NCBI RefSeq assembly: GCF_033170385.1
Contig: NZ_CP126170.1
Location: forward strand, 1,202,001 to 1,266,000
From: Xanthomonas rydalmerensis
Lineage (GTDB): Bacteria; Pseudomonadota; Gammaproteobacteria; Xanthomonadales; Xanthomonadaceae
Direction: 5' to 3'
Length of the DNA: 64,000 bases
Part shown: in pieces, positions 9,416 through 17,072 of the stretch
How the letters are laid out: each line of letters begins with the position of its first letter
Numbering within the stretch: position 1 is the first letter of the stretch
The notes under the pieces: generated by a model
Seen by the model: only the letters and a program-made list of their open reading frames with translations
Databases searched by the model: none
What the model was told of the DNA's origin: nothing
Translations under genes and position numbers: made by a program

Positions 9416-11868
9416 GTCACGTCGGCCTGGTCGGGCGCCTGGCGCGCAGCGAGCTGGCGCAGCTCCTCGGTGATCTGCTGCTGCGACAGCATGCTCAGGT
9501 CGATCACCTCACGCGCCTGCGCCACGTAGTAGGCCAACTGTTCGTCGCTGCGCGCCAGCGACTTGTCCAGCGCCTGCTCGATGCCCTGCAGGCGTTCCAG
9601 CAGGGCCATGTTGGATTCGCCGAAGGCCTGCACCGCGCCGGAGAACGCGTCGCCCAGGCTGGCCACCTCGGTGGCGCCGGCAACGACCTGCGCGGCGGCC
9701 TCGTCGAGCTTGCCGGTCTGCGCTTCGATCTGGTCGGTGAAACGGCTGCCGACGCGCTCCAGCAAATCCGCCGAGGTCGCGACCAAGGCGTCCACCGCGC
9801 TGCGCTGCTCGGTGGACGCGTGGTTGACCGCCTCCAGCAAGGTCTGCAGCGTGGCCAGCAGGCGATTGCGCTCGTCCAGCATCGCGGTGTCGCGGACCAT
9901 GCTGTCGGAGAGTTTCTGGCGCAGTTCCGCGACCACGTCGGCCGCGGCCTTTGGCGCTTCCGAGGCCACCTGCACCAGCCGTTCGATCTCGGCGATGGTG
10001 TCGCGCGCCTGCGCCTGGCTCTGTTCCGACATCGCCGCGGCGGTTTCCTGCAGCGTGCTGCAGATCTCCTGCTGGCGCTGCGCGATGCGCTCGCCGTGGT
10101 GCTCCCATTGCCCGCCGAGGGTCGCGGCCATGCTGGCGAAGCTGTCGGTCCAGGCGCGCAGACGCGCCTGGTCGCGCGCTTCCAGCGCCTCCTGCAGGTC
10201 GGCATGGGCCTGCTGCAGCGTCTCGGCGAGCGCGGCGGCGCGCTGTTCCAGGCTGGCGGCGGCGGTGTCCAGGGCCTGCGCGTTGCGCACGGCCAGGGCC
10301 TCGTTGACCTCGCGTTGCTGTGCCAGCGCCGCGCTCCAGGCCTGCTGCGCGGCCTCGACAGTGGCATCCAAGCGGGTCGCCACGGTCTCCAGCGCCTGCG
10401 CATTGCGCGTGGCGAGGGTGTCGTTGACCTCGCGCTGTTGTGCCAGCGCCGCGCCCCAGCCTTGTTGTGCGGCCTCGGCGGTAGCGTCCAAGCGCATCGC
10501 CACGGTGTCCAGCGCCTGCGCGTTGCGTGTGACCAGTGCCGCGTTGGCATCGCGCTGCTGCTCCAGCGCGGCGTTCCAGGCCTGCTGTGCGGCCTCGGCG
10601 GTGGCATCCAGGCGGCCTGCCACGGTGTCCAGTGCCTGCGCATGGCGCGCGGCGAGGCTGTCGTTGACCTCGCGTTGTTGCGTCAGCGCTTCGGCCCAAG
10701 CCTGCCTGGCGTCGTCGCTGGCGGCCTGCAGGCGTGCCGCGGTCGCCTCCACGATCGTGGTTGCACGCTGTTCCAGGCCGTCGCCGGCGCGTTGCAGCGC
10801 GCTACCGAGTTCCTCCAGCAGCGCGCCGTTGACGCGTTGCTGTTCGGCCAGCGCGCTGTCCCAACGCTGCGTGGCCTGCTCGGCGGCCTGGGCGAAGCCG
10901 CTGGCCAGGCCGTCCAGTTGCCGCCGCACCGCCTGGCCGACGGTGTCCTGCAGCGCGGCGGTCTCGCGCGCCACGCCGTCTAGCGTGCGTTGCACCACCG
11001 GCTCCAGCGCGTCGCCGAACGCACGCGCGTGCGCGGCCACGCCGGCCTGCAGGGCGTGTTCGACTGCTCCGGCCAGGCGCGTGTAGGCGGCCTCGGTGCG
11101 GCTGTGGAACGCGTCCTGGCTGCTGACCAGGCGTTCGCCGCTGACCGCGCTGTGCTGTTCCAGCGCCGCCATCATCGTCTGCATGCGCTCGATCAGGCTT
11201 GGCATCAGCGTGGCCTGGGTCTGCAGCAGCTTGAACGCCTCGTTGCGCTGGTAGGCCAGCGAGTGCGTGCGCAGCGCGGTGGCCGCATGCAGATCCAGTT
11301 GCTGCACCGTCTGCAGGCGCTCGCGCCGGCACAGCGCGGCGAGCAGGCCGAGCATCGCCGAGGCGGCCACGCCGGCGATGGAGGTGCCGAAGGCGAAGCC
11401 CAGGCCCTTCAGCGGCGCCGCCAGCGAGGCGCGGATGGCGTGCAGGTCGGTGGCGCTGTCCAGCGCCAGACCGGTGCCGCGCAGCGTCGCCATCATGCCC
11501 AGGAAGGTGCCGAGCATGCCCAGCAGCACCAACAGGCCGACCAGGTACGGGGTCAGCGCCGGCACCGGCAGGGCCGTGCGCTCGCCTTCGATGCGCAGGC
11601 GTACCGCGTTGCGCAGGCTCGGGTGCAGCCGTTGCAGCCAGCCGCCCAGATCGCTGCGCGCAGCTTCGGCGTCGCGCAGCGCGGTGTGCAGGGTCGCGGT
11701 GGCCTGGCGGTAGCGGTACAGCTCGGCGACGCCGGCCAGGTAGCAGAGGCCGATCAACGCGGCGAAGCCGGCGCCCAGCGGGTTGGAGCCGAGATAGCCG
11801 GCGCCGATCCAGCAGACCACGGCGAGGCCGGCGAGGAACAGGGCGGAATGGAACAGGGTCTTGGGCAT
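9412..11868 (-). CDS. DUF802 protein: MotA/TolQ-like membrane core with long repetitive coiled-coil tail
   Basis: An 818-residue protein with four hydrophobic segments (about residues 8-26, 31-51, 105-128 and 152-180). The last two carry the MotA/TolQ/ExbB signature: G-x-L-G-T-F-L-G-M-M near 117-126, and A-A-P-L-K-G-L-G-F-A-F-G-T-S-I-A-G near 150-166. After residue 185 it is almost entirely alanine/glutamine-rich helix of coiled-coil type (about 600 residues), including about four 40-residue repeats at 371-530 (DUF802 units). This layout, a proton-channel core followed by a very long cytoplasmic tail, is that of ZorA in Zorya. The partner gene downstream is MotB/ZorB-like and overlaps by four bases. 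Function is not established for DUF802 proteins. Confidence 0.87.
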   Translation of the reverse strand: MPKTLFHSALFLAGLAVVCWIGAGYLGSNPLGAGFAALIGLCYLAGVAELYRYRQATATLHTALRDAEAARSDLGGWLQRLHPSLRNAVRLRIEGERTALPVPALTPYLVGLLVLLGMLGTFLGMMATLRGTGLALDSATDLHAIRASLAAPLKGLGFAFGTSIAGVAASAMLGLLAALCRRERLQTVQQLDLHAATALRTHSLAYQRNEAFKLLQTQATLMPSLIERMQTMMAALEQHSAVSGERLVSSQDAFHSRTEAAYTRLAGAVEHALQAGVAAHARAFGDALEPVVQRTLDGVARETAALQDTVGQAVRRQLDGLASGFAQAAEQATQRWDSALAEQQRVNGALLEELGSALQRAGDGLEQRATTIVEATAARLQAASDDARQAWAEALTQQREVNDSLAARHAQALDTVAGRLDATAEAAQQAWNAALEQQRDANAALVTRNAQALDTVAMRLDATAEAAQQGWGAALAQQREVNDTLATRNAQALETVATRLDATVEAAQQAWSAALAQQREVNEALAVRNAQALDTAAASLEQRAAALAETLQQAHADLQEALEARDQARLRAWTDSFASMAATLGGQWEHHGERIAQRQQEICSTLQETAAAMSEQSQAQARDTIAEIERLVQVASEAPKAAADVVAELRQKLSDSMVRDTAMLDERNRLLATLQTLLEAVNHASTEQRSAVDALVATSADLLERVGSRFTDQIEAQTGKLDEAAAQVVAGATEVASLGDAFSGAVQAFGESNMALLERLQGIEQALDKSLARSDEQLAYYVAQAREVIDLSMLSQQQITEELRQLAARQAPDQADVT
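10279..10758 (-). repeat. 120-base tandem repeats inside the DUF802 gene
   Basis: About four direct copies of a 120-base unit encode a 40-residue helical repeat with the core AQALDTVA-x-RLDATAEAAQQ followed by AW-x-AAL-x-QQR. Copies differ mainly at a few positions, so they look like an expanded array under recent or ongoing homogenisation. A more divergent copy lies just before it. The period is an exact multiple of three, so copy-number changes would lengthen or shorten the tail without breaking the frame. Confidence 0.85.
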
Positions 11869-11878
11869 GAGGGTCGGA

Positions 11879-12625
11879 TCAACGGCTGCGAAGCGCGGCG
11901 AGCAGCGCTTCGATGGGATGGAAGCGGACGTCCAGTTCGGCGCGCAGGACGCTGTGCAGGTCCTGGCGGAACAGGTCCAGCCAGGCCGTATCGGACGGCG
12001 CCGGCGGAACGTCGATGAGGGAGGGATCGGGGGCGGGCGCCGCCGCAGCGGCGCGCAGGCGCTGGAAATGCGCTTCGAGCAGGTTGGGCACCGTGGCCAG
12101 CAAACTCTGCTCGCGCGGGCTGAGGGTCAGTTCCATGACCGCGTCGACCTCGGCTAGCCGCGCCATGTCCGGCGAGAGCGGGACCAGGGCGTCGCGCAGC
12201 AGGCCGCGCAGGCGCCCGGTGGCGGTGAGCATTGACCGTTGCAGCGCCAGGTAGCGCTGGCGGAAGGGCGCGTACTCGATCGGTGCGTCGGGGTCGTGCT
12301 GGCGCTTGCCCACGGGCTTGCCGGTCTCCTTGGCGATATCCAGCGCGATGCTCTCTTCCAGCGCGGCGCGCACGCGGCCGCATTCGGCCTCCAGCGCCGA
12401 CGGTTCCGGCACCTCGGGCGCGTCCTCGGCAGGCTCGGGCAGTTTGCCGTCCAGCGCCCGCGACACCGCCACCGCGCGGTTCCAGTCGATCCATTGGCCG
12501 AGCCGGTCGGCCAGCGCGGGGCTGGACGCGGGCATCGGCGCATCGCTTAGGCGCGCCAGCAGGCGAATGAAGGCCGGGCCCGGGACGGGCGCCCGTGGAG
12601 GGGCTTTCGCCATGTGAGTGGTCAA
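11879..12625 (-). CDS. DUF3348 family protein, first gene of the stator-like operon
   Basis: A 248-residue soluble protein of the DUF3348 family; no function is established. It has no signal peptide or membrane segment. Visible features are WIDWNRAVAVSRALDG near residue 45, an acidic stretch (PEPAEDAPEVPEPS), a region reading YAPFRQRYLALQRSM, and a conserved-looking C-terminal end (WLDLFRQDLHSVLRAELDVRF) close to the stop. It is the promoter-proximal gene of the four-gene minus-strand operon; the DUF802 gene starts ten bases after its stop. The start may be ATG 12625 or ATG 12613. As a cytoplasmic protein encoded with a stator-like pair, I infer a regulator or effector of that complex. Confidence 0.82.
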   Translation of the reverse strand: MTTHMAKAPPRAPVPGPAFIRLLARLSDAPMPASSPALADRLGQWIDWNRAVAVSRALDGKLPEPAEDAPEVPEPSALEAECGRVRAALEESIALDIAKETGKPVGKRQHDPDAPIEYAPFRQRYLALQRSMLTATGRLRGLLRDALVPLSPDMARLAEVDAVMELTLSPREQSLLATVPNLLEAHFQRLRAAAAAPAPDPSLIDVPPAPSDTAWLDLFRQDLHSVLRAELDVRFHPIEALLAALRSR

Positions 12626-12816
12626 AAACCCGCAATTTTACACGCGAATGACATCCCCCGTCGGCGCGTGCGTCTGTGGGGCGGAAACCGTTGCGTGGCG
12701 GGCGTCGCGCGGTCCTGGTGGCGCGCAGGCGCCGCTCACGCGGCGGCCCTCGGGACCAACGCTATTCCAGGCGTGCGCACAGCCCGGTGCGTCCAAGGCT
12801 GCCGATACGCCACAAG

Positions 12817-12841
12817 GCCTCCGGCGCGGCGCGCCGGAGGC
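12817..12841 (-). terminator. Hairpin after the TonB-dependent receptor gene
   Basis: A perfect 11-base-pair stem, GCCTCCGGCGC and its complement around a three-base loop, begins ten bases past the receptor stop on the minus strand. The following bases (CTTGTGG) are not a true T-run, so it is either a weak intrinsic terminator or a 3'-end stabilising hairpin. Confidence 0.5.
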
Positions 12842-12851
12842 AGGGGCAGCG

Positions 12852-15590
12852 TCAGTAGGTATAGCTCAGCGTAAGCATGTACACGCGCCCGGTCTCCACA
12901 TAGGCGCCATCGGCGCCCGGGTCGTAGGCCATGTAGCGCGTGGACTTGCCCTGGGTCTCGTAGAACGTGGCCGAGTTGAGCAGGTTCTTGGCGGCGATGC
13001 CGACGTCGATGCCGTGCGGCAGGTGGTAGGTGGCGGTGAAGTCCAGCGACTTGACCGGTTGCAGGTAGTAGTTGAGCCGGTCGCTGGTCAGGCCGAGCAG
13101 TTGCAGGCCAGTGTAGTTGTAGCTGAGGTCGGCGCGCAGGTGGCTGTCGTCGTAGAACAGGTCGAGGTTGTAGATGCGCTCGGGCGCACGCGGCAGCCAG
13201 GTCTTGCCGGGCTGATCGGCGCGCTTGCTGTCGGCGGAACTGTGCTGCAGGGTCAGGTTGGCGGCGATGCCGAAATTGCCCCAGACCCCGGGCAGGTCCT
13301 GCAGGCGCTTGCTGCCGGCCAGCTCCACGCCGTACAGCTTGGCGGTGCCGCCGTTCTGCGGCATGGTCACCGGCACGCCGTCCTCGAAGGTGGTGCCGGT
13401 CGGGACCAGGCCGCCGAGCGTGTTGTCGTTGCTGGTCGCCGACTGCGAGGTGTAGATGAAGCCGCTGATGCGCTTGTAGTAGGTCGAGGCGCTGAGCACG
13501 CCGCCGTTGCGGTCGTAGAATTCCGCGGACAGATCGGCGTTGTCGGCCTTGCTCGGCTGCAGGTCGGGATTGGGTTTGGAGATGCCGATGACCTTCTGGG
13601 TGGGGTCGACCGTGTACACGGTCTCGCCGGAAATCAGCCCGAACGCCGGGCGGCTGAAGCTGCGTCGCAACGAGGCGCGGTAGACGGTCAGGTCGTCAGG
13701 ACGGTAGTTGAGGCTGATGCCCGGCAACACCTCGCCGTAGCTGCGGCCGCTGCCGACGAAGCGGCCATTGATGCCGTCGCCGTTCGACTGCCAGGCGTCG
13801 GCGGAGTAGCGAGTCAGTTCGTAGCGCACGCCGGGCAGGATGGTCACCGCACCGACATGCAGCGTGGCCATCGCGTAGCCGGCGTAGATCGCCTCGGTGC
13901 TGGAGGTGGTGTTGGCGTTGTAGTCGTTGGCGGTATAGATGCCGGCCCCATTGGGATCGTTGACGTACTTGTACGGCACCGCCTGCGCACGCACCCAGTC
14001 GCGGTCCAGGATCTTGAATGGGCCGGCATAGTGGCCATCGAACGTCGCGTAGGTGAGGCGGCCGGGGAGGGCGCTCAGCGGCGGGCCGCCGGCGTTGGGG
14101 AACACGTAGTTGCTGCCGCCGAAGTAGGGGCCGTTGTAGATGAAGTTGCCGTCCTTGTGGAAGAACGGGTGATCGTAGGAACCGCGATCGGCGTGGTCGA
14201 GCGACAGGCCGGTCTTGACCTCGTCGAGGATGTCGCCGTCCACGCGGTAGCTGATGTCGGCATGCGCGTTGGCGCGGTTGTCGTGGCTGCCGGCATCGTG
14301 GCCCTGGGTCTTCCAGAACAGCGCCGAATCCAGGCTGTAGAAGAAGTTCTTCAGGGCCGGCGAGCTCGGGCCGATGCTCGGGTAGGTCGGGTCGCTGAGA
14401 TCGAACGCGAAACTGCCCGGGGTGAAGCCGTACAGGCTCGCCGCGACGTAGTCCGGGCGGCTGCGCGTGCCGCGCCCGAACGAGCTGCCGTAATCGAAGC
14501 GCAGGCGGTCCAGCGTGGTCTGCCCACCCAGTTGCAGCGTGGCCAGGGTTTCCTTGATGTCGTGGGTGTTGAAGTAGCCGCCGCGCACCGCGGTCGGCTG
14601 GTTGTTGACGGTTTCCAGGCGTGCGCTGGACTGATCCTGCTGGCCGGTGACGTTGTAGCTGCCGTAGATGGCGCGGGTGAAGAAGGAACTATGGTCGCCT
14701 TGCCAGTCGAAGGCGAGATTGCCGCCGTAGCGCTCGATCTGGCTGGTGTAGACGCTGTACTTGTAGCGGGCGCTGAGCAGCGGGCCGACGTCGCGCAGGT
14801 CGACGGCCTTGGCCTGCGCCGGATCCGCCGGGAAGTACGCGCTGTTGGGCGCAGGCGCCTGCGCCATGTTGTTGTTCTTGCCGTAGTACGCCGAGGCATA
14901 GACGCCGAACGCGTGGTCGTCGCCGAACTTCCAGGCCAGTTCCTGTTGCACCGTGCCGCCGGTGTGCTTGCCGCCGAGGTCGGAGGCGAGCGCGTTGAAC
15001 TGGCCTTGCGCGGTGGTCTTGCCGTAGAAATCGCCATCGAAGTCGAACGCGCTGGGCGTGCGCATGTCGATCGCGCCGCCGATCGCGTCGCCCGGCAGGT
15101 CCGGGGTCGGCGACTTGGAGACCTTCACCGACTGGATGCCGAACGGCGCCAGCATGTTCAGCGAGATCGCGCGCGTGGACGAGTCGGTCTCGGGCATGCC
15201 GAAGCCGTTGAGGCGGTAGCTGTTGTAGCTGGCATCCAGGCCGCGGATGCTGACGTAGGCGTTCTCGCCGGTGGTGGCCTGGCCCAGGTGCATGTCGCTG
15301 TAGGCCGACAGCCCGGGCAGGTGCGCGACCACGTCGGCGATGCCGGCGGAGGGAATCGCATCGATCTGCTGCTTGCTCATCACGCTGTTGACGCCGTTGG
15401 ACAGGCGCTGTTCGTCCAGCGAACCCGGCACGGTGGCCTGCGCGGCTTGCACGTTGACCGAATCCAGGGTGGTGGTGCGCGCGCTGGCGTCAGTGACGTC
15501 AGCTGCGTCGCTGGCGTGGGCGGCGGGCGAGAGCGCAAGCGCGAGGGCGATGGCACAGCACAGGGGACTGGGGCGATGGAACGGGGACAT
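12852..15590 (-). CDS. TonB-dependent outer-membrane receptor
   Basis: A 912-residue outer-membrane receptor that takes up a ligand using energy from TonB. It has a signal peptide (CCAIALALALSPAAHA, cleavage near 26). The N-terminal plug domain (about 50-180) has TTTLDSVNV as a TonB-box-like segment, AYVSIRGLDASYNSYRLNG and VKVSKSPTPDLPGDAIGG. A long beta-barrel follows, ending in an aromatic residue (LTLSYTY) as outer-membrane proteins do. The ligand is unknown. The next gene on the same strand, about 130 bases away, encodes a secreted PI-PLC-like enzyme and is transcribed first, so the two could form an operon that releases and imports a phospholipid- or inositol-derived product. That link is inference only. 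Confidence 0.93.
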   Translation of the reverse strand: MSPFHRPSPLCCAIALALALSPAAHASDAADVTDASARTTTLDSVNVQAAQATVPGSLDEQRLSNGVNSVMSKQQIDAIPSAGIADVVAHLPGLSAYSDMHLGQATTGENAYVSIRGLDASYNSYRLNGFGMPETDSSTRAISLNMLAPFGIQSVKVSKSPTPDLPGDAIGGAIDMRTPSAFDFDGDFYGKTTAQGQFNALASDLGGKHTGGTVQQELAWKFGDDHAFGVYASAYYGKNNNMAQAPAPNSAYFPADPAQAKAVDLRDVGPLLSARYKYSVYTSQIERYGGNLAFDWQGDHSSFFTRAIYGSYNVTGQQDQSSARLETVNNQPTAVRGGYFNTHDIKETLATLQLGGQTTLDRLRFDYGSSFGRGTRSRPDYVAASLYGFTPGSFAFDLSDPTYPSIGPSSPALKNFFYSLDSALFWKTQGHDAGSHDNRANAHADISYRVDGDILDEVKTGLSLDHADRGSYDHPFFHKDGNFIYNGPYFGGSNYVFPNAGGPPLSALPGRLTYATFDGHYAGPFKILDRDWVRAQAVPYKYVNDPNGAGIYTANDYNANTTSSTEAIYAGYAMATLHVGAVTILPGVRYELTRYSADAWQSNGDGINGRFVGSGRSYGEVLPGISLNYRPDDLTVYRASLRRSFSRPAFGLISGETVYTVDPTQKVIGISKPNPDLQPSKADNADLSAEFYDRNGGVLSASTYYKRISGFIYTSQSATSNDNTLGGLVPTGTTFEDGVPVTMPQNGGTAKLYGVELAGSKRLQDLPGVWGNFGIAANLTLQHSSADSKRADQPGKTWLPRAPERIYNLDLFYDDSHLRADLSYNYTGLQLLGLTSDRLNYYLQPVKSLDFTATYHLPHGIDVGIAAKNLLNSATFYETQGKSTRYMAYDPGADGAYVETGRVYMLTLSYTY

Positions 15591-15721
15591 GGGGGCGACT
15601 CGTTGGGGGAAACAGCGGTTGCGATCCGAGGTCCGGACACGCCGATGCCGGCGCGCGGATCGCCCAGGCCTTCCATTGCATGCGTGTGGGCGTGGCCGCG
15701 ACGCAGCGCGGCCGCGGGCGA

Positions 15722-16867
15722 TCAGTGGCGCAGGTCGACGCCGTGGCAGTCGGCTTGTGGACGTTGCGGATTGCAGCGGGCGACGGCGTCGCCGGGAAAA
15801 TGCACCACGTAGCCGGAGGCGGCCGGCTCGTGGTCGGGAAAGTCGGTGCTGAGCAACTGCGCGCCGCTGGCCAGCATGGCGTCGCGCCGTTTCGTGTCGG
15901 CGTGCGCGGCTTCCTTGAGGTCGGCATCGGTACGCGTGCGCACCAGGTAGCCGGCCTTCACCAACTGCGCGATCTCATCGGCGCTGCCGTCGTTGCGCTC
16001 GACGAAGGCGGCATCGTCGGTGCCGGGATCGGCGTTGGTGAAGCACACGCGGCCGCGCAAGGACGGATGGCCGGCGAGGTAGGCCGGGCCGACGGCACGC
16101 TGGTCGAGCAGGAACACCACCTTGCCGCGCGCCGCCGCCAGCGTCGGCCAGCCATGCGCGAGCACGGCGGCGTTGAGCGTGGCGGCGTTGCCGCGCACCA
16201 GGTCCGGGCTGATGTACGCGTTCGCGGCGAACACCGAGCGCAGCTCGGCGTCCAGCGCATCCAACGCCTTGCCGTCGAACGGCTCCGGCTGCACCGTGGG
16301 GAACGCTGCCGGCAGCGTCGATTGCTTGGTTTCCAGCAGGATGAAGATCGGCAGATGCCCGGGGTGCTCTTTCGACCACGCCCGCACTTCGCGCAGGCAG
16401 GCCAGCAGCGGCTGGCAGGTGCTGCGCTGGTCGAGGTCCTGGATGTGCATGACCTTGAAGCCCGGTCGCTGCATCACCCCCGGCGCGGCGATTGGCGGAG
16501 CCGGCGGCAGGCCGGCCTTGGCGAGCTGGTCGATCATCGCCGGGTGCGCATAGCGTCCGCCCTTGGCGTCGGCGTAGATGTCCAGTTCGATCTGGCGCAC
16601 GCCGTCGTCCAGTTGCTGCGTCAACGGCGGATGCCGGTAATCCAGCAATGCGAACGTCGCCGGGTCCAGCCGCTTCCACAGCGCCGCTTCGCTGGGCGCG
16701 AAACCGGCGTGGTAGCTGTTGTGGCTGCCGATGTATTGCAGGTCGTTGAGTTTGGGCTCGGCGTGCAGCGCCAACGGCAACAGCGCCAACACCACCAACA
16801 GGGCGCGCAGCGCAACCGACCCGCGACGGGACTTCGACGACATCGGGACAGAACGCTTGGAAGGCAT
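15722..16867 (-). CDS. Secreted Ca2+-dependent PI-PLC-like phosphodiesterase
   Basis: A 381-residue secreted protein of the phosphatidylinositol-specific phospholipase C fold (the C1-like, calcium-dependent branch). A basic N-terminus and hydrophobic helix (ALRALLVVLALLPLALHA) form a signal peptide. The first catalytic histidine sits in LQYIGSHNSYH, the metal and second-histidine region appears as VRQIELDIYAD and FKVMHIQDLDQ, and PIFILLETKQS marks the central barrel strand. C-terminal motifs GYLVRTRTDAD and STDFPDHEP fit the family. ATG 16867 gives the full signal peptide; ATG 16843 is also possible. Expected reaction: cleavage of a phosphoinositide or similar phosphodiester. The natural substrate is not known. 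The TonB receptor gene lies directly downstream. Confidence 0.85.
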   Translation of the reverse strand: MPSKRSVPMSSKSRRGSVALRALLVVLALLPLALHAEPKLNDLQYIGSHNSYHAGFAPSEAALWKRLDPATFALLDYRHPPLTQQLDDGVRQIELDIYADAKGGRYAHPAMIDQLAKAGLPPAPPIAAPGVMQRPGFKVMHIQDLDQRSTCQPLLACLREVRAWSKEHPGHLPIFILLETKQSTLPAAFPTVQPEPFDGKALDALDAELRSVFAANAYISPDLVRGNAATLNAAVLAHGWPTLAAARGKVVFLLDQRAVGPAYLAGHPSLRGRVCFTNADPGTDDAAFVERNDGSADEIAQLVKAGYLVRTRTDADLKEAAHADTKRRDAMLASGAQLLSTDFPDHEPAASGYVVHFPGDAVARCNPQRPQADCHGVDLRH

Positions 16868-17072
16868 CGCGGATCCGTTTGGTAACGATATCCCGACAGC
16901 ATCCCGAGCGGAGTTGACGCGCGTCCTGCCGGCATGTTGCCGAATCGTGTCATCGCTGCCGATGTGCGGCGAACCCTGCGATGCGTCGCGCGCGCGACTG
17001 CGATCACCCTCTCGCGCCGTCGGCCGCGATCGACCCGCGCCTGCGCATTGGCGCGTCAGGCGCGTTCGCGCG

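Noticed and set aside
8023..12625. Full Zorya defence system
   Set aside because: The ZorAB-like pair is present, but no helicase (ZorD), ZorC, or HNH nuclease (ZorE) is encoded next to it. The flanking genes are DUF3348 and DUF2894, so only a structural likeness is claimed.
12618..15812. Plus-strand open frame (1064 codons) opposite the TonB receptor
   Set aside because: Shadow of the receptor gene; Val/Gly/Arg-rich translation without structure.
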